Positions 44,378 through 55,900 of a stretch of 64,000 nt of DNA are shown here, piece after piece. The translations under genes and the position numbers were made by a program. The notes under the pieces are model-generated. The model was not told the DNA's origin and ran no database searches. It saw only the letters and a program-made list of their open reading frames with translations. Origin of the DNA: Linnemannia schmuckeri (Eukaryota > Mortierellomycota > Mortierellomycetes > Mortierellales > Mortierellaceae); contig JANATG010000014.1 in NCBI GenBank assembly GCA_029449235.1, positions 1,550,001 to 1,614,000 of the forward strand, read 5' to 3'. How positions within the stretch are numbered: the stretch's first letter is position 1; each line of letters begins with the position of its first letter.

Positions 44378-45975
44378 TTAGAAAGATCCGAGCTCTCACC
44401 CTACATTATATCAAGGTCACAACCCAACCAGTTCAGGTCGGTATTCGCTTCAAAGACTATCCCTGAATCCCACATTGAACGCTCAACGTCGACAACGCCG
44501 GGATCCGAGAGGTGCCGCCATGAAAATCAAAAGAAAACGGAAGGACAAACGACAAGACAACTCTAAGTCCAAGAAGGAGAAGAAGGACGAGGCGAAGAAG
44601 AAAGACAAGAAGAGCAAGCGCAAACGACCAAAGAGGAAGAAATTGAGGCAGAAAAAGGACTCGTCGGTGGAGTCGGGGCAGATTCCTCCACGAAAATGGG
44701 CTACGGTACTCGATAAACGTTTGCATCGGCGTCACGTCACTAGGATTTTCACAATCGGATCCCTGTTGGCCAACATTAAAAGGACGATGTCTGTTACCAT
44801 CTCGGAACAAGAGTAGGAACAAGAGGATTGTGACTATGGTGACCTTAAGCCGAGCTCAAAACCGGTCAAGAGATGTGATCACGATCCGGACGACCAAGCA
44901 AGAAGGGAAGTCAAAGGCCGCGACTGCTCCTGTTTCAACCCCCCTCCTACTCCCTCTCCTTCCTCGATCTCACAGTCAACTGGAAAAGCTGATCAAGATG
45001 ACTCCCTTGAATACGACCCAAGACAATCAGTTTTTGAAGGAGTTCAAGGATCCTTCAGAACCTATAGCTGATGTTCGCCAGCGAGAATGATTGTCCGGAT
45101 CCAGACGCGACCCCATCATTGGTATTGATCTCGGTGAAAAGAATTCTTTGACGGCCATCAGGATTGGTCCTGCTGATGGACACTGTGGCGAAGGAGCCAA
45201 AGGAATACCGGAGACCGCAACCGTGTAACGAGCTTTTCTGTACAAGCCGGTCACCATGTTCCGTCATTTATATCAGGACCGGCTGAAGGCTAAGGGTCTA
45301 GACAAGGTCATGTCTAGGATTCCCCCGCTTGATCTCGGATCTATCTTGAGCACTTCGGATACATGACTGAACAGCGAGAGACTTTTTTCGAGGCCTTTTA
45401 CGGGACATCCTGGTACCTTCGCAAAGTTTGGGATCCCCATAAAGCCCAAGAATTAAAACAGCATGGCGAACAAGGCTACTCTGAGACTGGTCTGCGGATC
45501 AGAAGGCCGCAAGCTTTGTGAAAGAGACCCGAAACCGGTCGTTGCGATCGGACTTGGTTCCTCCAACACCAAGAGCCGGACACACCACCTAACATACCAA
45601 GTTGGAGAGGGTTTTTGTCACGAGAGTAAGCCATGGTCAACGTCACATATCGAATTTTTTCTTATGCGTTCTCTATCGCCTCTCATTTTTTTTGGAGCTT
45701 GACTTGAACATTTAACTATAGTTCCACTTTTGCCGCTCCCTTCTTCATCCTTCGATCAAAAGTCGTGGATATGAAGTGGTAGGCGCGTATAAGTATTTAA
45801 CTTCTACAAAGTACTTTAGTCCTGGATGCGGCATTTTTCTCGAGTCTGGCGATTGCTGCACAAATTTCTGCAGGATATGCTGCTTCATCATCGACAGAGA
45901 TGCGGCTGGCTTGGAGAACATCGTTTATGTTCCGCGTGCTCAACTTCAGGCCCGGACCAGACCCTCAAAGTGCAA
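44378..45975 (+). pseudogene. Fanzor (eukaryotic TnpB-like) nuclease relic
   Basis: The pieces follow the order of a TnpB/Fanzor protein but in several frames. They are a Lys-rich linker, then RKWATVLDKRL and TRIFTIGS (about 44690-44760, wedge-like region), and RuvC-I IIGIDLGEKNSLTAIRI with its Asp at 45127. A helical segment follows: LYQDRLKAKGLDKVMSRIPP, then FFEAFYGTSWYLRKVWDPHK (45370-45450). Then GRKLCERDPKPVVAIGLG and NTKSR (45505-45580), KSRGYEVVGAYKYLTSTK (from about 45760), a zinc ribbon with PGCG (Cys 45827) and CRIC (45869, 45878), and RuvC-III DRDAAGLENI (Asp at 45899). Y.TS.K before the zinc ribbon and DRD..G..NI after it are hallmarks of TnpB and Fanzor. Stops and at least three frame changes interrupt it, and one zinc-ribbon Cys seems replaced by Tyr. 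Not functional. Confidence 0.72.
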
Positions 45976-46656
45976 ATCAGTTGCTATTATTTTTTGATTT
46001 GCATGTTTTATTCTCGCTCTTAATTTGCGAAGCGCGATAAAAGCAGCAGCCAATATGTCGGCATCGGTTTGCTTTAGTCTCCATCCAAGGACATATACGT
46101 ATTAAAGATTTTATTATTTTGTACGGGGAGCATGGAGACTGTAAAATTGGGAAGGAAATGAAGGCGGACGTTGTCGGGAGATGAAAATGAACGAAGATTG
46201 ATCGGGATCATACATGTTACATGTCCCTCTATGTGTCTGTGTGTGTGTGTCTGTGTGTCCGTGTCATTTCTATTCATATCTCTCTCCTCTTCCGTTCCTC
46301 TTCTTGTCTTTTCTCTTTTCTGTTCATCAGCATCGGCCACTCCTCTGCACTCTCCACTCTTCCCACTCTCTCCACTCTCTCTCTTTTTTTTTTCTTGCAT
46401 TCATACCCATACTCGACATTCCTCCATTCAAAACCTCACTCACACTTCCTTAGGCCGTCCACTCCCCACTCTTAACAAACACACATCACCTTCTTACTTT
46501 CCCTGCTCCCTCACACACTCGACAAAGTGACAACAAACAAACAAATAATACCTCCCTCATCAGCTTCTTTCACCGCAATCGTAACACTAAGCTCTCAGTA
46601 ATGAATCTGGCCACAAAGCCAAGGCCGTAAAAAAACATTCACAGTAATCAAAAGGA
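45976..46656. other. Intergenic and promoter region of the 46657 gene
   Basis: It contains a GT-rich microsatellite-like tract near 46230-46262 and then pyrimidine-rich sequence up to the ATG. No gene seen. Confidence 0.4.
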
Positions 46657-48812
46657 ATGGACCAGCCGACTCGACAGCAACAGCAAAGGGACCCAATTCC
46701 CAGTAGTCCCACCGCAGCTGCTGCCCCTCACCCTCAACAACAACAGACAACTCGAAAGCCATTAGCTATCCACCCTCCACCACCTCACACTCGCCCTACA
46801 ACAACATACGATGCAAAACCACGTCGGTCGTCCTCAATATCTTCACAGAGCTCAAGTATCTTCTCCCTAAGCAACAATGGCCTCGTCTCCTCGTCGCCGT
46901 CTTCCTTCATCCCTTCCTCGCCTCTCTTCCGAACAGGATACAACAAACTTGGTGGTAGCTCAGTCGGGATAACTGCCGTTGTCGGGTCTATGCCTGGCGC
47001 CGTCGGAGTCGGTGTCGGAAGTCCATTCTCTCCTTACCTCGGTCAGCAATCACCCTATGGCACCAATGCTGGGCGTAGAGGCTTCTCTTCTTCTACATTG
47101 TCGTTACTATCATCTCATCCTTCTTCGCCAGGAATGTTGCCTGCTTCAAGTGCCTTTTCTACTCCAGAGAACAGGATGCCGTTTGATATGGAGGCAATTG
47201 ATATGAGCGAGAGTGAAGGGGAGCAGGATTTCGTTGCTAGCGTTGACGGTGACGATGAGAGCGAATCCTCTGGGTCAGAAGAAGGAGACGATGTCTTCAG
47301 CGTAAGCGACAGAGATGATAGCGACAATGATGACCAGGAGGACAGTGGCATCGAAGGCGACCCCATCCCTGCAGCCAGCTCGCTGTCGTCTTCAGCACCT
47401 TCGTCCAGCATGATGACTGGTCGTCTTAGGGTGAGTTTTGTTCTGTTACAGTCACGTATCATATATGCAGCCAATTTGGTCCTTCTCCTTGCTATTCTTT
47501 CTCTCCTACTTACTCGATCGCGTTTTTTTTCTTTTCATGCGCATGAAAATCGAAATAGTTGTTTGGTGCAGTGCAACAGACACATAACGGAGACATATTG
47601 AGGCGATCGCAGGAAAGTGAGCAACAAGGATCATTCTCTCTGCGGGATTCGTTACAGTCACCCGACCAGAGGAGAGAGACCACCCTAGTGCCGGATGTGC
47701 ACGCAGCAAGAACAACAGCGCCTGCGAACAAAGAAGAAGAAAGGCTGTCGACAGTCTCTGAGCAGCACTCTGACGAAGACAACGATGCTACAAGCCTCGG
47801 ATCCCTACAATCATCTCCCCTTTCTCACCCAACGCCTGCATATTCTACACAATCAACAACGCCTTCGTCCCCATCATTGTCCGTCTCACCTTATCCCTCG
47901 GACTCCGAATTTATACGATCTCGTCTCCCAGAAGTCTTATCCTCTTCTTCACCTATTCCCGTCTCAATTATACCCGATACCCTGGATGACGCCAACCACA
48001 CCCCTGATCTCCTCCCTGGCAAACCCGAATCCGTGGCTTTGCCATTGGCACCCTCGCAGGCCTCTGTAACGAATATCGACAACTACACCACACCATTGTC
48101 TCCTCTACAAGATCGAAAACACGAACAGGATGATATCTTCGAGGAGACCTTAAGCAGAGGCACTCCTGTTGCACAGGAGTTGTCAGAGGTGGCCCGCCAG
48201 AACGCACAGGGTTTGCTTGATGAAGGGGTCTTTGAAGACGAGGAGGACCACGATCGCCAGACCCTCAGCGACATTGAGAAGACCCAGGCGGCTGCCACTC
48301 AGAGGACTATAGAAATGGAGACTCTTCCTGACGGCTATGGATCATTACCAAAGTACAGCACTCACGCAACAACAGACATTATTCCGCACCCAGATGACAA
48401 TGTGCGAGACCAGAGCGCCTCCTCATCCTCTACTTATGCTGCGGTGGTTACAGAATTGAAGGAAGTGCGAAAGGCGGTGCAGGATCTGCACAAGAGAATG
48501 GATCGACTGGAACTGTCTCTTCAATCCTCTGGGCCTCAAAACGACAAATCAACTCCTGTGGTAAGACGGCGCGGGATCATCTCGATTATCATTAGCCTAG
48601 CTGCACCACGGCGAGTAAGAAGAAGAGGAGGACTATTCCGTATAGCGATGTTCGTATTGTTCGTTGGATTGTTTGTGTTTGGTGGCAGACGAAGGTGGCC
48701 CCGGAGAGGGATGCGATCGTTGTTGAGAATGGACTGGGCGTCGGCCAAACAGTTGGAGCGCTCCCAGCTAGGGTTCCTTGAGCGCCGTGTATCTCGCTTG
48801 CGGCTTCATTAG
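46657..48812 (+). CDS. Ser-rich protein with acidic region, short coiled coil and C-terminal membrane segment
   Basis: Exons 46657..47430 and 47559..48812 join in phase 0 (GRLR-LFGAVQQTHNG) to 675 residues. The N-terminal 150 residues are Gln/Pro/Ser-rich. Residues 180-235 are very acidic (MSESEGEQDF ... DDSDNDDQEDSG). A short coiled coil VVTELKEVRKAVQDLHKRMD lies near residue 555. A hydrophobic segment FRIAMFVLFVGLFVFGG at about 615-635 sits in a strongly basic context close to the C-terminus, so a tail-anchored or single-pass organelle membrane protein is likely. I recognise no named family; the coiled coil followed by a C-terminal anchor loosely resembles adaptors of the ER or mitochondria. 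Start chosen as the ATG following an A-rich leader. Confidence 0.72.
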
Positions 48813-48850
48813 TTGGCATTTTTTTTTATTTATTTATTTATTCGATTGTA

Positions 48851-48856
48851 AATAAA
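48851..48856 (+). terminator. poly(A) signal AATAAA
   Basis: AATAAA 39 bases after the stop of the 675-residue protein gene. Confidence 0.5.
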
Positions 48857-49072
48857 TGTATTTGCTTGCTCAAAGGCTCCTATTTTGTTGTAACACATTA
48901 CTGCTCCTTGTTCATTGTGCACAGACCATGCAGCATCTACGAGAGGAGGTGGTTCTGTGGCGTCACACGGAGGTCTTTTGTATTGAAGAAAGGGATAACA
49001 CACTTTTCTTTTTACAGTAAAACGAACCTCCTTGACCTTTTTTTGAACTGGGCGTATTTTTACCCCGCATGG

Positions 49073-50245
49073 ATGCGATGCCTCATGGCATCTCTTGTCC
49101 GGACACATCAACTCCCGACTCACCATCGACCTCCTCCTCCTTATTCTGGGCATCCTTACTACTGCCATTCACCTTACCATTCACACAACTCCTTTCATCG
49201 ACAGCAACCACAACGGCAGCGGCAGGAACACGGACAGGAGCACGGAATGCAAAGTATACCAGCATATCATGGCCCACGTGGACATATGTATAATTGCAAC
49301 GAGACAGGAGTAATAGCGCCTACGACACCAAGTTCCTACAACTTTACGAGCGCCGTCAACGGCGGCTGTAGCAGTGGAGTGAGCGCAATACCAGATCAGA
49401 GCATCATATACACTGCCGCCTCTTCCAACAAAATACGCATCCCAGTATCTGCTATCAGAGCACTTTCATTGCCTGCTTCTCGCCAGTCAGAGCACATCAG
49501 CAGCATTAACCGCGAAGTGCAACCAACGCCACCGCCCGATGTTTGCTCTAGCGTGAGTAACAGCAGCAAGAGCAGCAGCAGCAGTCGTAATCGAGGAGTG
49601 ATCCGGACAACACTTTCACCCACTAGTACCAGTGCCTCTGGAGGAGTTGGTCAAGGTAAACGAAAGTCAAGTGCAGGAAATTCGACACTACAGCAACCGC
49701 AGCAGCAGCAGCAGCAGCAACAACCTAAGGACCGACAATTGTTTCATGCGACGTTAATTGACCTCTTCGCGCGAGACAAAAAGGCACTCTTCTGTCCAAA
49801 GTGTCATCAAGAAGGCAATATCCACCGTGATGGCATCTCTGGTAAGACTACAACGAGTCCTTAATTCGCCCTTTTTTCTTTAATTTTTCAAATTTGATCC
49901 GTAGACTATTCTTCACTAACGAAACAATGTGTATTGACCTTGATGTCAAAATGTGGCATAGAGGGCAAGATGCGGTTCACATGCAACACAATAGTCCCCG
50001 CAGCAGGGACATCAATTGGGAGACGGCGGAAATGTAATAAGCATTTTTATGAGCGGGCAATACACTCTATGTTGATCGAGATTGTCCACAAAAAGCAGCA
50101 GCAGCAGCAGCATGGAGCTCTTGGGATGTCGACAGCAGAAGAGATGTCGGATTTGGAAGGTGGGATTGGTACGGACATGTCATCGGCGTCTCCTGAAATG
50201 GCGTCCTGGCAATACCCGTTGCTGGCTGGAAGATCCGCATTCTGA
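49073..50245 (+). CDS. Cys-rich, probably zinc-binding protein of unknown function
   Basis: Exons 49073..49841 and 49905..50245 (63-nt intron, GTAAGA to GTAG) join to 369 residues. The N-terminal two thirds are His, Pro, Ser and Gln-rich with a poly-Gln run. From about residue 235 there is a compact conserved-looking part: LIDLFARDKKALFCPKCHQE, GNIHRDGIS, then KQCVLTLMSKCGIEGKMRFT with CN and further on GRRRKCNKHFYERAI. The CPKC ... C ... C ... C pattern with a GK-RFTC core resembles the zinc ribbon that precedes transposase DNA-binding domains (for example IS1 InsA: CPxC then G-RYxC). I infer a DNA-binding zinc protein, possibly domesticated from a transposon. The start could also be 49085. 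No family name assigned. Confidence 0.6.
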
Positions 50246-50837
50246 AGAGGAAGAGCCTTTTGCAGCCACCACCATCACCACCACCGCAGCCATCATGTTT
50301 GGAAATGCAAAGGAGGTCGAGACAGATTAGGGTGGCATCTATATGTTGTTCGCATGGCCTATTGTTCCTAGTTTGTTTATCTATTTGTGTTTTAGTGTGT
50401 GTAATGGTGAAAAAGGTATCCCTGTAAATTATGGAGGGACAATCATAGGCGGATAGAAGTGTTTAATAAAATATCAAAGGCTTGACAGCATTGCACCTGG
50501 TGCGACAATGTTGTTTTTGTCGCGTGCCGAAAGTTCAGCCAAACGCGTAAACTTATTTGTGAAATAAACGCGCACGCGTCCCCTGTTAATAATTCATAAT
50601 TTCAAAGTGCCACGACGATCAATCAAAAAAGGGACTGCTGCTTAAGGGCATTTTTTTATGTCGTAGGGTTACGCACGCTGCTGCGTCGGAGTTTTTGTTA
50701 CCTTGAAAAAGAGAGGACTCACTGCTCTCCTCTTTCTTTCTTCACACCCCTGCATTTCGACGACTTCTTCAGGACTCAGCATTCACACACTAACTACTCC
50801 AACGCAACAACGCACAAGGACATAATTTCAAGAAGCC
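50246..50837. other. Intergenic region with 3' UTR and UCHL5 promoter
   Basis: An AATAAA at 50465-50470 is a likely poly(A) signal for the upstream gene. The rest is the promoter of the deubiquitinase gene; no gene seen. Confidence 0.4.
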
Positions 50838-52469
50838 ATGTCGGATACAGGAAACTGGTGCCTCATCGAGAGTGACCCTGGTAACGGACATCATTCAATG
50901 CGGTCACCCCATGCAGACATACATGTCCAAAAGCCTTTTAAATCACTTCTTGACAGGACAGCGACAAAAGAGACAGGCTTTACTGAGTGCAGGCAAACGG
51001 GACAATAGACATTCTCTGGGAAAAAAGATCAGATGACACTAACAAGTTGTTACTTCAATCATGAACTAAATAGGCGTGTTCACAGGATTGATTAAGGGCA
51101 TTGGCGTACAGGGCGTGCAGGTGGAGGAGATCTATTCTATCGACAAGGAGACACTCGAGGATCTCCAGTACGTTCATGAACCAAGCAACGAGGATATACG
51201 AACACACGCTTTGTTGTCCAACAATCTGACGGCATGAGACCCTTTTTCTCTCTCCAGACGGAGACTAACATTCTGGCGATATTGGGCATATCAACTTTTA
51301 GACCAGTGCATGGACTGATTTTCTTATTCAAGTGGCAAGGACGCGACCCGGCTTCGGCGACAAATCAAGCTCCCATCGAATACGAGAATCCAGACGTCTT
51401 CTTTGCACAGCAGGTACAACAAAAGACACCATTTCTTTTCTCTTACCTTTGGGGCATGTACAAGTAGTGGCTCCCAAATGAGTGGTGTAATTATTTATGT
51501 AATCATGATACTAAGCCCCCTTGCTCTTTTTCTTCTATGCTTTATGAATTTTAGGTTATTACAAATGCATGTGCGACACAGGCAATTTTGTCGATCCTAC
51601 TGAACTCGAGGACGATCGAACTTGGAGAGGAATTGTCTAATTTCAAGTCTTTTGTCTCTGACTTTCCTGCCGAGGTACATTCCACACGCCCAGAATCATC
51701 CCTCAATCTCTAACGGTATACATGGATAATCACACAGCGCCCGATATCTAACGCTCTTTATTATGATCGGAAACATGGATGATACTAGATCAAGGGACAT
51801 GCCATCTCAAACTCGGATGTGATCCGCGCAGTTCACAACTCCTTCTCGCGTTCAGATCCCTTTATCAACGAAATGAGTGACCCCAACAGCAAGGAGAAAG
51901 AGGACCTCTTCCATTTTATCGCCTATACGCCCATCAACGGATGTCTCTACGAACTCGACGGCCTCCAAGAGGGACCCCGGAACCACGGACCGGCACCTGG
52001 CGACACATGGCTCGAGAAAGTCGGTCCCATCATTCAGGAACGTATGGCTCGTTATGAAGGAGGCGAGATTCGGTTCAACTTGATGGCGGTGGTCGATGAT
52101 CGGATCAAGGTCTATCAGGAAAAAGTCGCCGCCTACGAGGGACAATTGAAGGCATTACAGGAGAAGGAAGGTCCCGAGGCCGGGGCATGGTTGAAGGGCG
52201 AGATTGAGAATCTGCAGGCAGATATTGTGAAGGAGGAAGGGAAACGGGAGAAACAGGCGAGAGAGAATAAGTTGAGGCGACACAATTTCATCCCGTTGAT
52301 TTATGAGATTTTGAAGGGGTTGGCTCAGGAGGAGGGGAGGTTGGAAGGGTTGATTGAGGAAGGTCGGACTAGGGCCAAGGCTGAGGTTGAGAGTGCTAAA
52401 CAGAGGAAAGCTGCCGCCGCTGGTACTGGCGGTGGAGGACCAGGGGAAGATGTTGACATGTACGAGTAG
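50838..52469 (+). CDS. UCHL5: Ubiquitin C-terminal hydrolase UCH37/UCHL5
   Basis: Five exons (50838..50880, 51074..51167, 51302..51413, 51555..51674, 51789..52469) join to 349 residues. The peptidase C12 domain starts GNWCLIESDPGVFTGLIKGI and continues QVEEIYSIDKETLEDLQPVHGLIFLFKW. The catalytic residues are Cys89 in ITNACATQAIL, His165 in DLFHFIAYTPING and Asp180 in LYELDGL, within one residue of human UCH37 (Cys88, His164, Asp179). The C-terminal coiled coil and the RRHNFIPLIYEILKGLA segment form the ULD tail that docks UCH37 on proteasome Rpn13 (and, in animals, INO80). The enzyme trims ubiquitin chains on proteasome substrates; fission yeast Uch2 is the counterpart. Intron phases reproduce the family sequence exactly. 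Confidence 0.95.
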
Positions 52470-52522
52470 TTGGCGTTTTTTTTTTTTTCATGGAGCACAT
52501 CTGATGCACGCGTTGGATCACA

Positions 52523-52528
52523 AATAAA
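52523..52528 (+). terminator. poly(A) signal AATAAA of UCHL5
   Basis: AATAAA 54 bases after the UCHL5 stop, followed by a T run. Confidence 0.5.
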
Positions 52529-52915
52529 ATGTGAACATTTTTTTTTTTTGTTTAGTTTCTTGAGAGTTGTTTGGTTGAGTAAATGAGGCTACAGTGTAAG
52601 GATATAGCGAAAAAGAGGTGAGGAAGAAGAAGAAGGATAGGAAGACAACGAGAGAGGATGTGTATCACGCTACACGTAGTTCTTTTCTTTTTTAAAAAAA
52701 AGGGGGGGAACAAAGAATTTTGATCGCAGAGAAGCCGACGTTCAATTTCCATGGATCGGGGACCAGGCCAAAAAATCGGAGATGGACGCGGTATGATCAA
52801 ATAGGCAGAGGCTGAAATGGAATTAGCGAGAGAAGCAAATACAAAATGAATCGAAGTACACAAAGCGCAAGATTGTTGATTATCGACCAAATTTGACCGT
52901 TGACGTATTTTATTG

Positions 52916-55900
52916 CTATGTGCGTTGAGGAAGTGCAGCAAAGGCAACGGTTACTACTGACGAGCAGACCACAATGTTAAACATCATCCACAGCCCCTTC
53001 TTGCGGTGCAGCTTCACAATCGACGGCTCCATCGTCTTCCTAAACCGCACTACTCGCTTATCCTCCGCACTAAACACATTCAAAATGCATATAAAAAGAA
53101 AGAGTTGTTAGCATACGTAAGAAAGTGTGAAAATCCTACTGTGAGGCAAAAAAAACCCCCCCCCCCAGGTTAAAACAGAATACATACATTTTGCCAACGA
53201 GCCCAAGGATGGGAGAGAACTTGGTGAGGCCGGTAGCAAGGAACAGCGAGCCAGGGTATCCGCCAATAATACCAGCAACCCAGACCCAGGGACTCCTCCA
53301 TCCACCCCACGCCATCATGACCAGCGTGAACTGGACAGCTACAACAACAGCCCACAATGCAACTCCAAGACAGATTAACCCCTGTTGCTTGATACGGTTA
53401 TTGATATGACTTTCATGCAGTAGTCCCAGGTTCTGCGCCTTTACATACTCCAAGAACAACGGATAATAATGCTCTCGAAGCACAACATCCACCACAAAGT
53501 TTTTGGCTGGTCCGAAGAGATGGGGGGCATCGGTCCGACCCTCCTGCTGGACTTGTGCGTGGATCCGCTGTCTACACTCCAAGGGCAGGTAGAACGCTGC
53601 TGCAACAGCCGAAGCCGCCACATGGGATGATCCAGCAATCGATGGTTGAGGGACAGTAGTAACTGTCGCTGCTGATGTTGTCCCTATAACCTGTGTCTGT
53701 ACTGTTGTTAGTGTTGGCGTTTGAGGTGACGCAATAGCTAAAGGAGTAAGTGCATCCGTTGAATCCAGTGTTGTCAATGGGCGTCGTGAGGTATCAATCG
53801 ACGGCCGAGCAAAGAGGGACTGGAGGGGGATGGCAGAATCATGCGTGTCAGCCTCAGAAACAGCCCGGTCTCCTGCAAGTGAGCCATTCACAGTACTAGT
53901 ATAATGCTCGTCCGTGACGTTCGATGGCGAGGCAGGCTCAGAGTTCCGATCCTTCATGAACAGAGGCTCAGGTGCCTTAATCTCCAAATGCAAGAGGTTC
54001 TTAGTCATCGGAGCCCTGCGCTGGCTTGCTTCTGCCTCTTCATCCTCCTCCTCCTGTTCATCATCGCTGTCGTATTCGTCGTCTTCTTCATAGTCGCTCT
54101 GACTCGTGTCATAGTCCTCCTCAACAGTGGTCATGTTGATAGTCAGAGTAGGCAATTCCACAACTGTCGTCTCGGTCCTCAACAGTCTTGACAAAAATGC
54201 TGTGATACCAGTGCCGGTCGCCTCCCGCTTTAACTTAGGTCGTTTTGAGCTCTTTGGTGCGCACTCAATATCCTGGCTGTCATCCTCTTGACTATCATGA
54301 TTCAGAGAGCCTTTCTCCGAAGGTCCTGTCAACTTGACCTCACCACCTGCTGCTGCTGTCGCTCCTGGTATTCTGGCAGGATCGTAGTCAGTGTCGTGTC
54401 GAAGAGCAGAATCTCCTCGTCCAGAAACGCTCCCCCTGGCAGATGCACGCCTCGCTCGTCGAGTGTTCGAGTCCCGCCGCCTCCACTTCTCGTTCCACTC
54501 GGAGATAACCTGCTCCGCGTAGCCGTCCCAACCAGGCACAAACGTTTTCTCGAGACTGTTCCGAACGACTGTCCCATGCGGGTTGTTGCCGTTGGCTTCC
54601 TTGGATGCTACGGCTGCTGCGGCTTCCTCCTCTGCTGCCATCGACATTGTCCGAAGCTGGATCAAGTACTTGCGATATATCCGTGCCACCGACTCCTCCA
54701 GATCCTCTACACTAATGGTCCGATAGCTCTGAGCAAGCATTGCCCTCCCGTCATGCACGGTGCTGTAATGGCTTGGAGCATAAGCAGATTCTCCTGAACG
54801 GCGGATCGTGAGCGGCGGTAACAGTGGGCCATAGCCTCCTTCAAAGTTCGCAACCGAAGGTTTCTTTTCCAAAATGGGCTCGACGATCCTCAAGGACTGG
54901 ACAGATGCTTGTGGCATGGGTGTGATCTCAGTTTGAGCTTGACCAAGGCTGAACTGAATCGAATCCTCGACTGCTTGGGCCAGTTGGTCCATCTCTGTCT
55001 GAACAGCGTGTTCGGGCAACGCCGGTCGTGTTGGGTTCAGTGGAGAAGACACGGCAGGTCGTTCCGACAGGCGATGGTGATGAACATGATCCTCTGTCGC
55101 AGAAGGTCGTCTCCCCAGCAGCCTAGAGTTGCCAACTGCATCGACTGACCTACGGATTCGACTCCTGGGCACACTTGGTGTGGAGGCAGATGAATCGTCA
55201 CCCTCCTGCTCAGGGATAGGGGACTCGTCAAGAGAAAAACGGCTCTTCTCCAGTGAAGTTCTCCTGCCACCTGCGCCAGCCAAAAGTCGATTATAAGCGC
55301 CCATGGGTCGTTGTTCGGATCCTCGACGCTGAGCAAGAGAAGGAGGCATAGGTGGGAAGAGTGGTGCAGAGTCCTGGAACCCATATCGACGGCTCTCCAG
55401 CGGGAACGACAGGTGATCATTCAGTGGCAATTGTAGGCTCGAGCGACTGGTGATGTATAGATTCGAGCTGTTCAGTCCTTGAGCATCTGTTAGCTGGCCT
55501 TCTCCTAGCACTCCTGCTCGCCCAGTTCCTGGGTCGGGTGAAAAACATCCATTTTCCAGTAGTGCATCCCGGGTCTGTCGTCTCCGATCCCGCGCAAAAG
55601 CCCGATCCTCCAATTGCAACTCCCTCTTAAATCTACGCTCCGACACATCAAAGGCCCTACACAGCTGCTCATGCGCCGTGACGTCCTATGTCAATAAAGT
55701 TCCAAGTAAAATTTAAGAAGTGGGTCAGAAAGGGAAGAAGGATACATGTTGAGGAGAATATCATCGTTACGGAAACTAAAAGCAAGTAAGAGCTTACAGT
55801 CCAAAAGTTGAGGTATTCGACCGCACGCTGTCGTCTAAGAAAGGCCTCAAAGTCGTCGTAGCTGAGAGGATACCGAGTCCTTTTCTCGAGCACTTGGAAA

